The notes under the pieces: generated by a model
Told to the model about the DNA's origin: nothing
The model's input: only the letters and a program-made list of their open reading frames with translations
Database searches by the model: none
Shown: piece by piece, positions 25,671-34,776 of the stretch
Layout: every line of letters starts with the position of its first letter
Numbering within the stretch: the stretch's first letter is position 1
Translations under genes and position numbers: made by a program
DNA from: Pseudanabaena sp. FACHB-2040
GTDB taxonomy: Bacteria > Cyanobacteriota > Cyanobacteriia > Phormidesmidales > Phormidesmidaceae
DNA: 64,000 nt
Assembly (NCBI RefSeq): GCF_014696715.1
Contig: NZ_JACJQO010000019.1
Coordinates: 62,001-126,000 of the forward strand
Direction of reading: 5' to 3'

Positions 25671-26867
25671 CTAGCCTGGTTCTTCAATGCTCTGAGTGGC
25701 CTGTTTTAGGGGTAGGTCGGCATTAATAGCTTCGATCTCTCGCTGCTCCATCTCGTTTACCTCATCTATATAGGCACCGAGAATCTTTTGCAGACGGGGT
25801 TCGTAGAAACGGTGGAGGCTGTAGTTGGGTGTGGCTGGAAAGCCGCGCCGTTTTTTGTGCCGCCCGCCAGCCCCCGGATCAAACATCGTGATTCCGTGCT
25901 CAATACCCCACTCAATAGGGGCGTAGTAGCAAGCATTGAAGTGTAGGTGGTTGTACTCTTCTTGGCAGCCCCAGTAGCGGCCATAGAGCCGATCGCCTTT
26001 AGTCAGGCAGATAGACATGCCAACAGGGGCATTGTTGTCTTCGCTATAGGCGGCAAAGAGCACAACTCGGTGCTGATAGTCGGGGTATAGCTGCTCAAAA
26101 AACTTTCGGGTCAGGTATTTGCTGCCCCACCAACCAAATTTGTCGCAGGTGTCGCTGTAGAAGTCGTACATCTGACTGCACAGGTTGCGAGACAGTGCTT
26201 CTCCCGTAATCACCTCCAGCCGCAGGTTCCCCTTCTCTAAGGACTTGCGCTCGCGCTTAATGTTGCGCCGCTGGTTGGCGTTGAAGACATTGAGGTAGTC
26301 ATCAAACGTTTGAAAGCCCTGGCTTTGCCAAATATAGCTGTGGTGTAACCACTTGCGAAAACCTAGAGCCTCCATCTGTAGCCGCCAGTCGGGATCGACG
26401 TAGAGAAAGTGGCAGCCAGAGATGCGGTTGCGATCGCAAAACTCATCAATTGCCCGCACCATTAGCGCCGTGATTGCGGCCTCGTCTTCTGTCGGCGCAA
26501 TCAGAAAGCGATAGCCCTCAGCTGGAGTAAAGGGCGACATACCTAGCAGCTTGGGATAGTAGCTTACTCCCAGTCGCTCAGCTAAGTCGGCCCACTGGTG
26601 ATCAAAGACAAATTCGCCGTAGCTGTGCCCCTTGAGATACAGGGGGGCAGCTCCCACGAGAGTGCGATCGCGCCAAACCGTGAGATGAGTTGGCAACCAG
26701 CCAGCATTAGCTCCGGTGCTGCCCGACCGCTCCATGTTGTGCAGCCAGGCCCACTCCAAAAAAGGGGTTTTTAGGGGAAGCGCCAGCGCATCCCAGACAG
26801 GCTGCGGAATTTCCTCAACATGCCGGATCCAGGCAACCTCATACCGAGCCTTGGGGGCTTGAACCAT
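25671..26867 (-). CDS. FemAB-like GNAT family protein (DUF482/peptidogalycan type)
   Basis: A 398-residue acyltransferase-fold protein. The N-terminal part contains TPFLEWAWLHNMERSGS and LYLKGHSYGEFVFDHQWADL; near residue 195 is NANQRRNIKRERKSLEKGNL; the C-terminal GNAT-like half includes YWGCQEEYNHLHFNACYYAP and FDPGAGGRHKKRRGFPATPN. These match the family annotated as peptidogalycan biosynthesis or GNAT family N-acetyltransferase. FemAB-like proteins transfer amino acids from tRNA to cell-wall precursors, but the real substrate of this branch is not established. Confidence 0.85.
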   Translation of the reverse strand: MVQAPKARYEVAWIRHVEEIPQPVWDALALPLKTPFLEWAWLHNMERSGSTGANAGWLPTHLTVWRDRTLVGAAPLYLKGHSYGEFVFDHQWADLAERLGVSYYPKLLGMSPFTPAEGYRFLIAPTEDEAAITALMVRAIDEFCDRNRISGCHFLYVDPDWRLQMEALGFRKWLHHSYIWQSQGFQTFDDYLNVFNANQRRNIKRERKSLEKGNLRLEVITGEALSRNLCSQMYDFYSDTCDKFGWWGSKYLTRKFFEQLYPDYQHRVVLFAAYSEDNNAPVGMSICLTKGDRLYGRYWGCQEEYNHLHFNACYYAPIEWGIEHGITMFDPGAGGRHKKRRGFPATPNYSLHRFYEPRLQKILGAYIDEVNEMEQREIEAINADLPLKQATQSIEEPG

Positions 26868-26974
26868 AGGATGGGGCTACTGATACTGAATGACAAAAAA
26901 TGATGCGAGTAGAAATGCGCTCAGAAAGCCCTACCAGCAAGTGGCAGGCCATTATTCTCTAGCGTAAATGAATT

Positions 26975-27691
26975 CTACTGTGGCTGCAGAGATTCGGGCC
27001 GAAAGCGGTAATGCAAAAAGATCTCCTGCCCTTCGCTGCGGCAGGAGATCAGCTCTAGGCGCGGTGCCACCTCCGCCCCAAAGCCTAGGCCATCTACCGG
27101 AGTCGGGGCCGCCGCCCCGCCCAACACCACCGGACACACCGTCAACACCAGATCTTTTATCAAACCCTGAGCGATCAGCTCCGCGACCAGTCGCCCGCCC
27201 CCGAGCACAGCCAAGCGACGAATCCCGCTAGACACCAGTTGGGCCAAAGCCAAAGACCAGTCCCAGTCAGAAGCCGTTCCCGGCAACGCCCAAATCGAAT
27301 CAAACCCTGCTTGTTGCTGCCAGCGCTCCCCTCCAGACTCAGTCGTCAATAAGCCCCTAGGCACCGCTTGGCGAAAAAATCGGCAGTCTGGGTCAAGGTG
27401 GCCCGAGGGTGACCAGACAATATGAATCGGCTGATCGCTCTGGCCCCGCTGGCGACGCTGTTCGATCAGAGCAGGCTGACGTACCGGCAAAGTCGTTCCG
27501 TAGGCCCGCAGAGTACCCCCACCGACTAGCACCGCGTCTGCCTCAGCAATATGGGCCTCTAGATGAGCTAGGTCGGCTTTAGAGGAGAATCGGGCGGCAG
27601 TGCGGCGAAAGTCGGCGATTTTTCCGTCTGCACTCATTGCGAGAATTACGGTGCTGTGAAGTAACGAAAGATATGTGTCGGCAGAGAACAT
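26975..27691 (-). CDS. RibD C-terminal-like reductase
   Basis: A 238-residue protein of the dihydrofolate-reductase-like RibD C-terminal family. Seen: STVILAMSADGKIADFRRTA at the start, EADAVLVGGGTLRAYGTTLP near residue 50, and RRLAVLGGGRLVAELIAQGL near residue 155. RibD's reductase domain reduces 5-amino-6-ribosylamino-uracil phosphate with NADPH in riboflavin synthesis. Here the deaminase half is absent, so this is either a stand-alone riboflavin pathway reductase or a paralogue with another substrate. Confidence 0.83.
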   Translation of the reverse strand: MFSADTYLSLLHSTVILAMSADGKIADFRRTAARFSSKADLAHLEAHIAEADAVLVGGGTLRAYGTTLPVRQPALIEQRRQRGQSDQPIHIVWSPSGHLDPDCRFFRQAVPRGLLTTESGGERWQQQAGFDSIWALPGTASDWDWSLALAQLVSSGIRRLAVLGGGRLVAELIAQGLIKDLVLTVCPVVLGGAAAPTPVDGLGFGAEVAPRLELISCRSEGQEIFLHYRFRPESLQPQ

Positions 27692-27981
27692 TCTCGGAGA
27701 TAGGATAGGGGATAATATGTCTTGATTTTTAGCGCCCCTTAACAGTTGACTGAAACCTATTGTTGAGGGCTCAGCGTTTCTATCAATACAATCGTGAATC
27801 AGTGCTCTAGGTCAACGGCCCTAAGGAGGCTGACTCAGGCTTGAGAGATGGAGTATTCTAAGCTACTAACCCCTTCTTTAAGCGCCTTAACTGCCCAGGT
27901 TGTTATCGGCAACCCCTGAGGTTCTTCTGCAATTGCTGGGTTCTGTCAGTGCTTGGCTCCCGCCTCACCCCAATCTACCCA

Positions 27982-30069
27982 ATGCCGCGCTCCCGCCCCC
28001 CCTCCTTTCGTAGAATTCTGGTACTGCGCATTTTGCTGCTCAGCATCCCCATATTGCTGATCGGGCAGTACGTTACTATTCGCAAAGCTCGCACCAGCCT
28101 GCTCGAAACTGCCCGCCAAAATCTGGCCAGTAGTGCCGTTCAAAAAGGAGTCAACCTCAGTCGCGACATCCGCTTCCTGCAAACCGGTCTGCAGGCGCTC
28201 TCTCAAACTCGCGTGCTGCAAACCGCTCCCCAGGACGAAGTCAGCGAGTTTCTAAGCAGTCAGGTGAAGCAGGTTCCTTACTTTATCGACTGCCTGCAGT
28301 TGACTGATGGCGTCAACGGTGCGATCGCATTTAGCACCTGTAGCAACTCCCTATTTCCCAGCAACATTAACCCTGCCTGGATCTTTCAAAGCACGGCTTC
28401 GCCTCAGGCCGACGAAGCTGACTTCAGGCTGCTATACGCCGGTCTATCCGGTCAAGAAACTACCACCACCGCCAGATCAGCTGCTGAGCAGGCCGTCACC
28501 GGGACTGCCTTAGCTAACAGCTCAGCGCGGCTAGACGTAGTTCTAGCCGCGCCTGTCTATGCCCCTGAGGGTAACCTGCGCTACACCCTAACCTTGCGGG
28601 CCAGGCTCTCTCAAACCGACACCACAGGCCCCGGGTTCTTGGCAGGCGACATGGTGATCATTGCCCCCAACGGGGTAATCATGAGCCACCCCGACCAGCA
28701 ACAAATCGGCAAGTCGATCAACGACAGCAAAGACGCTGACCGGCTCAATAGCATTGTCAGAAATGTGCAGTCAGGCCGCAGCAGCACTATACATCTGTTC
28801 AATCTGTTACCGTCAGGCGAAGAGTGGTTAGCAGGCTATACCGGCGTAGATATTCCCATCAGCCTACAAGAAACAGAGCGCTGGTCTGTCCTAGCAGTGA
28901 CACCGCTAGACTATGCCCTGCACGGCTTAGAAGATGTTCGCAATAGCCTCATTGTTTTAACGCTTGGACTACTAGCTGCCAATGTTTTTCTGGCCCTGAT
29001 CGTAGCCCGTAGCCTCTCTTTGCCAATCGAGAAACTCAGCAGCTACGCACAGCAAGTCCAAGATTTATCCCACTTAAAAGAAGCGCCGCGAGACTTTCGA
29101 GTTAGAGAGTTGCAAAACCTGGCTAATATCTTTGCCAACATGATGAAACGGCTGGAGGAGCGAGCCCAGGAACTCAGACATGCCTGGCAAGATGCCCAAA
29201 TCGCCAATCAGCTCAAAAGCGAGTTTCTAGCCAATACTTCTCACGAACTTAGAACCCCGCTCAACGCCATCATCGGCTGTATCCGGCTAGTCAAAGACGA
29301 CTGCTGCGACTCTCGGGAAGAGGAACTAGAGTTTCTAGATCGGGCAGACCACGCCGCCATGCATCTGCTGCGAATTATCAATGACATTCTAGATATCGCC
29401 AAGATCGAATCTGGCACCCTGGCCCTAAAACCCGAAGTTTCTGATCTGCGGCAGATCCTTCAAGAAGTTGTCGATCTGCAGAGCATTCATCTCCAGCAAA
29501 AAAATCTGAACCTCAAGCATTCAGAATTAAGCTCACCCGTTTGGATTTTGGCAGATCGGGCCAAGCTAAAGCAGGTGCTGCTAAATATCATCTACAACGC
29601 AATTAAATTCACTGAACAAGGCCAGATTAGCATCGACATTCTGGTGCAGCTAGACACAGAATCTACTGCTGAGCCAGCAGCTAAGGTCAGTCCAATCAAG
29701 GTTGAAATTCCTACACCTCGGGCCTTAATCACCATTTCAGATACGGGGATTGGCATAGACCCCCAGCATCAGCATCGGCTCTTTCGGCCTTTCGTCATGA
29801 TAGATGGCTCAACAACCCGTCAGTTTGAGGGAACCGGGCTAGGACTGGCCATCTCCAAAAATTTCATGGACTTGATGGGCGGCAGCATTCATCTCCACAG
29901 TGAAGGGATTGGTAAAGGCACTACTGTGGTGTTGGCGCTACCCCTAGCTCCTGCGCCCGAAACCGTTGGCGCTAGACGCTTAGATGAAGATGCTGGGCCT
30001 TCCAAGACAGCCTCAACCTCACCTAAGTCTTTAGCAGCCAGCACCAACACGCAAATGTCTGACCTTTAA
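27982..30069 (+). CDS. Membrane sensor histidine kinase (Cache-HAMP-HisKA)
   Basis: A 695-residue kinase. Transmembrane helix 1 (about 13-32, LRILLLSIPILLIGQYV) and helix 2 (about 320-345, SLIVLTLGLLAANVFLALIV) flank a 285-residue extracytoplasmic sensor of Cache type (contains GDMVIIAPNGVIMSHPDQQQ). HAMP follows (about 345-400), then HisKA with the His near residue 419 (FLANTSHELRTPLNAIIG) and HATPase with NIIYNAIKFTEQG and GTGLGLAISKNFM. I prefer ATG 27982 over the GTG at 27949 because it leaves a normal basic N-terminus (MPRSRPPSFRR). No partner regulator nearby. Confidence 0.9.
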   Translation: MPRSRPPSFRRILVLRILLLSIPILLIGQYVTIRKARTSLLETARQNLASSAVQKGVNLSRDIRFLQTGLQALSQTRVLQTAPQDEVSEFLSSQVKQVPYFIDCLQLTDGVNGAIAFSTCSNSLFPSNINPAWIFQSTASPQADEADFRLLYAGLSGQETTTTARSAAEQAVTGTALANSSARLDVVLAAPVYAPEGNLRYTLTLRARLSQTDTTGPGFLAGDMVIIAPNGVIMSHPDQQQIGKSINDSKDADRLNSIVRNVQSGRSSTIHLFNLLPSGEEWLAGYTGVDIPISLQETERWSVLAVTPLDYALHGLEDVRNSLIVLTLGLLAANVFLALIVARSLSLPIEKLSSYAQQVQDLSHLKEAPRDFRVRELQNLANIFANMMKRLEERAQELRHAWQDAQIANQLKSEFLANTSHELRTPLNAIIGCIRLVKDDCCDSREEELEFLDRADHAAMHLLRIINDILDIAKIESGTLALKPEVSDLRQILQEVVDLQSIHLQQKNLNLKHSELSSPVWILADRAKLKQVLLNIIYNAIKFTEQGQISIDILVQLDTESTAEPAAKVSPIKVEIPTPRALITISDTGIGIDPQHQHRLFRPFVMIDGSTTRQFEGTGLGLAISKNFMDLMGGSIHLHSEGIGKGTTVVLALPLAPAPETVGARRLDEDAGPSKTASTSPKSLAASTNTQMSDL

Positions 30070-30661
30070 GACAGGCTGTTTGTCTATCGATGGCCAACAG
30101 TCAAGCTAGCAGCAAACTCATCTCGAACTTGAGTCCATATCTCCTGCAAATGCTCTACTCCCCGGATCGAGAGGCCAAGACCCTGGCTAGAGTGGGGCAG
30201 GCTATCAGCCAACAGAATGGTCACTGTAACCGCAAGAATAAGGCGTTCCCATTTGATATCAGACAGTCCTGGGCAAAACATAATGCTGCTCCTGTATGAG
30301 GGGACAGGGATTTAATTCGCAGCAGGCTGAGAGAAAGCATGGGCACCCATAAGGTAAGCCGATGAAGAGACACCTAGGATCCTCCAGCCACTTTTAGTGT
30401 GGATTCAAAAATCTACCGTGCCTTCAGAACGCCTGCTATCCCCTGACTTGAGAACCAGATTAGTCAGCAAAAGGGACTTTTTAGAGAACGACGCTAGACC
30501 CCCACAGCAACCTGCAGGAGCCTGACCGAATTTATAGCTTCACTATTCAACCCATCATCTAGCCATGGAAAATTAAGGAACTGACCTAACCCATGCCTGC
30601 CCTGCCCTGCAGCAACGCCGTGGTTCACTCCCTCAGGAGTCACCTCACGGTTGGAGTTAGC
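30070..30661. other. Intergenic region of 590 bases, one weak small-gene candidate
   Basis: Lies between the kinase and fabI, which converge on it. The only candidate gene is a 65-codon minus frame at 30084-30281 with AGGAG well placed before its ATG. No terminator with a clear T tract, repeat or RNA gene was seen in the rest. Confidence 0.5.
30084..30281 (-). CDS. Possible small membrane protein (weak)
   Basis: A 65-residue frame, MFCPGLSDIKWERLILAVTV and onward, with one hydrophobic segment (LILAVTVTILLA) and an amphipathic C-terminal half. AGGAG ends 7 bases before the ATG, which is unusual for a chance frame. I do not recognise it, and its codon use cannot be judged reliably at this length. 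Confidence 0.3.
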   Translation of the reverse strand: MFCPGLSDIKWERLILAVTVTILLADSLPHSSQGLGLSIRGVEHLQEIWTQVRDEFAASLTVGHR

Positions 30662-31438
30662 TCACATACCCATGATCTCGTAGCCAGCATCGACATAGAG
30701 AATCTGCCCGGTCACACCGCTAGATAAGTCGCTGCAGAGAAAGGCCGCCGTGTTGCCGACCTCAGTTTGGGTGACAGTGCGGCGCAGCGGAGCTACTTCT
30801 TCAACGTGGTGGATCATATCGAGGATGCCGCCGACAGCAGAGGAGGCCAGCGTACGAATGGGGCCAGCGGAGATGCCATTTACTCGAATATTGTTAGGCC
30901 CTAGCTCTGCAGCTAGGTACTTAACGTTCATCTCTAGGGCTGCCTTGGCAATACCCATAACGTTGTAGTTGGGAACAACCCGAACCCCACCTAGGTAGGT
31001 CAGGGTGACAATGCTGCCGCCTTCGCTCATTAGCGGCTTGGCTCCTTTAGCCAGGCTCAGCAGAGAGTAGGCGCTGATGTCGAGGGCTAGCTGAAAGCCG
31101 TCGCGGGAAGTGTTGCTGAAGTCTCCAGTGAGGTCATCGCGGCTGGCAAAGGCTAGGCAGTGGATCAAAATGTCCAGCTTGCCCCACTTGTCTTGAATGG
31201 TGCTAAAAACCTGACTGACCTGCTCATCGTTCTGCACGTTGCAGGGCAGGAATAGGGAGGGATTAAGAGGCGATACCAGGTCTTCGACCTTTTTCTCCAT
31301 CTTGCCCTTCTCATCCGGCAGGTAGGTAATGCCTAGATTGGCTCCTGCCTTGTGTAGCTGTTGGGCAATGCCCCAGGCGATGGAGCGGTTGTTGGCGATT
31401 CCCGTTACCAGAGCATTTTTTCCCGTCAGGTCTAACAT
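30662..31438 (-). CDS. fabI: Enoyl-[acyl-carrier-protein] reductase (NADH)
   Basis: A 258-residue FabI that carries out the last reduction of each fatty-acid elongation cycle. It starts MLDLTGKNALVTGIANNRSI, with the atypical SDR nucleotide site GIANNRSIAWG. The catalytic Tyr-x6-Lys lies in YNVMGIAKAALEMNVKYLAA, and the substrate-loop region is ISAGPIRTLASSAVGG. The frame also allows an ATG two codons upstream (31444); the family usually starts at MLDL. It is divergent from hisA across 179 bases. Confidence 0.95.
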   Translation of the reverse strand: MLDLTGKNALVTGIANNRSIAWGIAQQLHKAGANLGITYLPDEKGKMEKKVEDLVSPLNPSLFLPCNVQNDEQVSQVFSTIQDKWGKLDILIHCLAFASRDDLTGDFSNTSRDGFQLALDISAYSLLSLAKGAKPLMSEGGSIVTLTYLGGVRVVPNYNVMGIAKAALEMNVKYLAAELGPNNIRVNGISAGPIRTLASSAVGGILDMIHHVEEVAPLRRTVTQTEVGNTAAFLCSDLSSGVTGQILYVDAGYEIMGM

Positions 31439-31537
31439 AGCCATCCCTAATCAAGCGCATTTAGGAGCATACGGGAAATCGGCTCCAGTGGGTAGGGGTA
31501 GAGCAGGAGAAGAACTTAGGGAGCGAACTGACAAGTG

Positions 31538-31567
31538 AGTGTCTGTGCGATCAGTGTCTGTGCGATC
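31538..31567. repeat. Perfect tandem duplication of a 15-mer
   Basis: AGTGTCTGTGCGATC occurs twice head to tail (31538-31552 and 31553-31567) in the fabI-hisA intergenic space. The second copy runs into a HIP1 palindrome (GCGATCGC). Confidence 0.9.
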
Positions 31568-31617
31568 GCAAACCCTAGCTGTAAAATGAAACTTTTGTCC
31601 CGCATTCCCCGTTCATC

Positions 31618-32391
31618 ATGGAAGTGATCCCCGCGATTGACCTGCTAGAGGGCCGCTGTGTGCGCCTGTACCAGGGTGACTATGACCAGTCTGAGGTGTT
31701 TAACGAAGACCCGGTTGCAGTCGCCCGAGATTGGGTGGCTCAGGGTGCGACGCGGCTGCACTTGGTTGATCTAGATGGCGCTAAGGCAGGCCGACCAGAG
31801 AACTGGCAGGCTATTCAGTCAATTGTTGAGGCTGTTGAGGTGCCGATCGAAGTTGGCGGCGGTTTGCGAGACCGGCAGCGTGTAGCAGAGCTATTTGCTC
31901 TAGGGGTGCGCTATGCCATCCTCGGGACTGCTGCCGTCGAGAATCCAGACTTGGTGAACGAACTGAGCCGAGAATTTCCGGGCCAGGTAATTGTCGGCAT
32001 TGATGCCCGAGACGGCAAGGTCGCGACGCGAGGCTGGCTAGAAACTTCAGAAGTAGAAGCCATAGAGCTAGCCCAGCGCATGGCTCAGATGGGCGCTGCC
32101 GCTATTGTTTACACTGATATTCAGCGCGACGGTACGCTCACAGGCCCCAATTTGGATGCTCTGCGGCAGATGGCCAAGGCTATCGACATTCCGGTGATCG
32201 CCTCTGGCGGAGTGAGCGCCGTTACCGATTTGCTGAGCCTGCTGGCGCTAGAGCCACTGGGCGTGACCGGGGTGATTGTCGGCCGCGCCCTCTACACCGG
32301 AGATGTCAGCCTTAAAGAAGCGCTGCGAGCAGTGGGGCCGGGTCGCTGGCAAGACGTACCGCCCAGCTCTGACTTCTCTACTTTCGCCTGA
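31618..32391 (+). CDS. hisA: ProFAR isomerase of histidine synthesis
   Basis: A 257-residue (beta/alpha)8 barrel catalysing the fourth step of histidine biosynthesis, isomerisation of ProFAR. It begins [20 protein letters not shown], with the catalytic Asp in AIDL; phosphate-binding loops are VGGGLRD (near residue 80) and [10 protein letters not shown] with [10 protein letters not shown] in the C-terminal half. The second catalytic Asp lies in [14 protein letters not shown]. Length is normal. No other his gene lies in the window. Confidence 0.96.
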   Translation: MEVIPAIDLLEGRCVRLYQGDYDQSEVFNEDPVAVARDWVAQGATRLHLVDLDGAKAGRPENWQAIQSIVEAVEVPIEVGGGLRDRQRVAELFALGVRYAILGTAAVENPDLVNELSREFPGQVIVGIDARDGKVATRGWLETSEVEAIELAQRMAQMGAAAIVYTDIQRDGTLTGPNLDALRQMAKAIDIPVIASGGVSAVTDLLSLLALEPLGVTGVIVGRALYTGDVSLKEALRAVGPGRWQDVPPSSDFSTFA

Positions 32392-32431
32392 GCTGACCGA
32401 GTTGACCAAGCAGGCCAAGGTCGGGGAGCGC

Positions 32432-32824
32432 CTAACCCTGGCCGTTTTGCTGCTTCAGCGCCTCGATTTCCCGGCGGATGTCGGCCAGTTGACGGGTCAG
32501 ATCCTCTAGATCGGGCTGAATTGAGGGATCGCTAATCGGCGTGGCGACGGTATAGACCGTGCGAGACTGGGTTGAGGTGCTGCTCTGGCTAAACGGGTTG
32601 GGCATCTGAGTTAGCATACCGTCTACAAATTGACGGGCTTCCTGCTCGGTCACTGCCCCCTTAGCCTCTAATTCTTCCGTGATGCGATTGACGTCTGTAC
32701 CCATTTCAGAAAATTTGCGGGTAGAGCCCTGGGGATCTTGAATGGCCTCGATTAGAGAAGCCGTTGCGCCCAGGGTCAGGCGAAAGCCTTTTTGTAGGGT
32801 TTCGGTCAGGAGATCGGAGTTCAT
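32432..32824 (-). CDS. Conserved small coiled-coil protein, phasin-like
   Basis: A 130-residue protein with an amphipathic N-terminal half (MNSDLLTETLQKGFRLTLGA), a helical block containing EELEAKGAVTEQEARQFVDG, a Ser/Thr-rich linker (about 75-95) and a C-terminal coiled coil (LEDLTRQLADIRREIEALKQ). The pattern recalls phasin/PhaF-like granule-associated proteins and similar conserved cyanobacterial proteins. No enzymatic motif. It is convergent with hisA, 40 bases from its stop. Confidence 0.6.
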   Translation of the reverse strand: MNSDLLTETLQKGFRLTLGATASLIEAIQDPQGSTRKFSEMGTDVNRITEELEAKGAVTEQEARQFVDGMLTQMPNPFSQSSTSTQSRTVYTVATPISDPSIQPDLEDLTRQLADIRREIEALKQQNGQG

Positions 32825-32949
32825 AGAACTGCTGTAGCACCTTTGAAGAACGGCTGGGTTGACAGTTCAACGGAGACACTAGAAACAGCTACTCACTAAA
32901 CTCCCAACCCGTGACTCGATTCTACCGTGAGCGCATCGTCTCTGTCGTG

Positions 32950-33297
32950 CTAGGCGAACTGTTCTAGATAGGTATTGAGATCTTCGATGACTCGCGTGAG
33001 TTCAGCTTCAGTGGTCAGACGAATGCGGTCATCGCGTAGGGTAACAAGCACTTTGGCAGCAAAGGGGCTAGGCCAAATATTGGGATTGCAAAAGATTTCT
33101 AGAAACACTTCGCCCGTATGTTGATACTCCATAGCCGACTCAGGGCTGCGAGCACTTCCCCCGCCTGAGCGAGCCGCCACGGCTTTAAGGTTCGCCATGA
33201 GCGTGTTGATTTCAGCTTTCAAAGCTTGGGCAGCCTCTGGGGAAAAGTTGAATCGAACAGACCCTTCAATCAGATTTAAGGTGATCTGTGAAGCCAT
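32950..33297 (-). CDS. Conserved hypothetical protein
   Basis: A 115-residue protein starting MASQITLNLIEGSVRFNFSP and ending LTRVIEDLNTYLEQFA. I do not recognise the family. The frame extends upstream to 33441, but that extension is low-complexity CT-repeat DNA read as Arg-rich text, so the ATG at 33297 is preferred. No signal peptide or membrane segment is visible. Confidence 0.6.
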   Translation of the reverse strand: MASQITLNLIEGSVRFNFSPEAAQALKAEINTLMANLKAVAARSGGGSARSPESAMEYQHTGEVFLEIFCNPNIWPSPFAAKVLVTLRDDRIRLTTEAELTRVIEDLNTYLEQFA

Positions 33298-33361
33298 GCT
33301 TTGCTTGATGTAACGCCGCCTTTCATTCTGCCACTGCAGGGTTTTTACCCCGCACCAAAAT

Positions 33362-33412
33362 TCTTTCTCCCTGTGTCCCTGCGTCTCCGTGTCTCCTCTT
33401 CTCCGCCTCAGC
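33362..33412. repeat. CT-rich low-complexity intergenic repeat
   Basis: CCCTGTGTCCCTGCGTCTCC-type text upstream of the 115-residue gene. It resembles the tract at 47.04 kb (CCCTGTCCCCGTATCTCCGC). These are members of a dispersed cyanobacterial low-complexity family. Confidence 0.65.
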
Positions 33413-33737
33413 CGTACTCCCCGCTCACCAAGCAGGCTCAATCGGGCAGAAATCCCACAAAGTCACGAAATATTTCTAGTATTTAACTACGGCTACAAAC
33501 TATTTCGTAAATTTCGCATCAATTCTCGCTTCAGTTCGCTTGAGATTCCGAAGAAAATCCTAAAGCTCGGCCAGTTGCCGGTTCTCCGTCTCTAAAGTAG
33601 TAGGCAACAGTGATACCCGTCATGGTTGAAGTGTTGAGGTCTGCTAAAGCAGAACTGGCTAAATCGAAACGTTTTGTAAACCGCTTGGTAAAACGTTCTG
33701 TGAATGGCGGGGCTGTTTGTCTACCTTGTGAGGCCGC

Positions 33738-34712
33738 ATGTCTGCCCAAACATCATCTCTACTCAAGCCCTGGTTAGGGCGTCTTGCCTGGCCCCCAGCC
33801 TCTTCCGAGTCCACTCCGGTAGATCGTATTCGTCGGCTCGTTTGGAAAATTGCGATCGCAACCCTAGCCCTCATGGCCGTTGGCAGCGCCACTCGAGTCA
33901 TGAACGCAGGGTTGGCCTGCCCCGACTGGCCCCTCTGCTACGGCCAGCTAGTGCCCAAGCAGCAGATGAACCTGCAGGTTTTTCTAGAGTGGTTCCACCG
34001 GCTTGATGCATCGCTCATTGGCCTCTCGACCCTTTGGCTCGTGAGTCTTAGCCTGTGGCATCGCAAACAGATTCCAGCCTGGTTGCCCTGGGCTGCTGTA
34101 GGGGCATTTTCTCTGATTGTGTTTCAAGGTGTGCTGGGAGGGCTGACCGTTACAGAAATGCTCCGGTTTGATATCGTCACCGCCCACCTAGGTACCGCGC
34201 TCCTGTTTTTCACCACGCTGCTGATTATTGGCACCACCCTGCTGCCCTACCGCGGCACCGGCACTGTAGGCAAGCTGCCTTGGCTGGGCTTAGTCGCCGC
34301 TCTGCTGGTTTATGGCCAGTGTCTGCTGGGGGGCTTGGTCGGTTCCCGCTGGGCAGCCCACCAGTGTTTCGGTGCGGCTGAGCTGTGCAGCGTCATGAAC
34401 AGCCATATCGTAGGCGTCGTGCCGCCCACTATCGCAACGCTGGCGGTAGTGCTGATTAGCTGGCGCACCCCTGCCCTGCATCCTTACCTGCGACGGTTAG
34501 CCAATGTGGCTGGTGCCTGCCTGGTGTTTCAGATTGTGCTGGGGATCGCTACGTTCCGCCTGCACCTGCAAGTTGAGCCATTGACCGTGGCCCACCATAC
34601 CCTGGGAGCAGCCCTCATGGGCACGCTGGTGTGCTTTACCGTCTTGGCGCTACGAGATGCTGCCCTAGTTAGAGCCCTGCCTGAGCAGCCCATCTCCCTC
34701 GCCACTGAATAA
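33738..34712 (+). CDS. ctaA: Haem A synthase (COX15/CtaA)
   Basis: A 324-residue integral membrane enzyme that oxidises the C8 methyl of haem O to the formyl group of haem A for cytochrome c oxidase. Eight helices are predicted. Conserved features are RVMNAGLACPDWPLCYGQ, the haem-ligand His regions EWFHRLDAS, FDIVTAHLGTALLF, NSHIVGVVPPTIATL and LTVAHHTLGAALMG, and a paired-Cys loop (HQCFGAAELC). The ATG at 33738 follows TTGTGAGG. ctaB follows after 64 bases, consistent with an operon supplying the terminal oxidase, whose structural genes are not in the window. Confidence 0.95.
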   Translation: MSAQTSSLLKPWLGRLAWPPASSESTPVDRIRRLVWKIAIATLALMAVGSATRVMNAGLACPDWPLCYGQLVPKQQMNLQVFLEWFHRLDASLIGLSTLWLVSLSLWHRKQIPAWLPWAAVGAFSLIVFQGVLGGLTVTEMLRFDIVTAHLGTALLFFTTLLIIGTTLLPYRGTGTVGKLPWLGLVAALLVYGQCLLGGLVGSRWAAHQCFGAAELCSVMNSHIVGVVPPTIATLAVVLISWRTPALHPYLRRLANVAGACLVFQIVLGIATFRLHLQVEPLTVAHHTLGAALMGTLVCFTVLALRDAALVRALPEQPISLATE

Positions 34713-34776
34713 CCTTCGCTTCGTTTTCCCGTGCTGATCGCGCAGCACAGCCAATGCTTTAAGGAAATACCCCTGC

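Noticed and set aside
30090-30299. 69-codon plus frame after the Cache kinase
   Set aside because: No ribosome-binding site and it overlaps the opposite-strand candidate, which has a better one.
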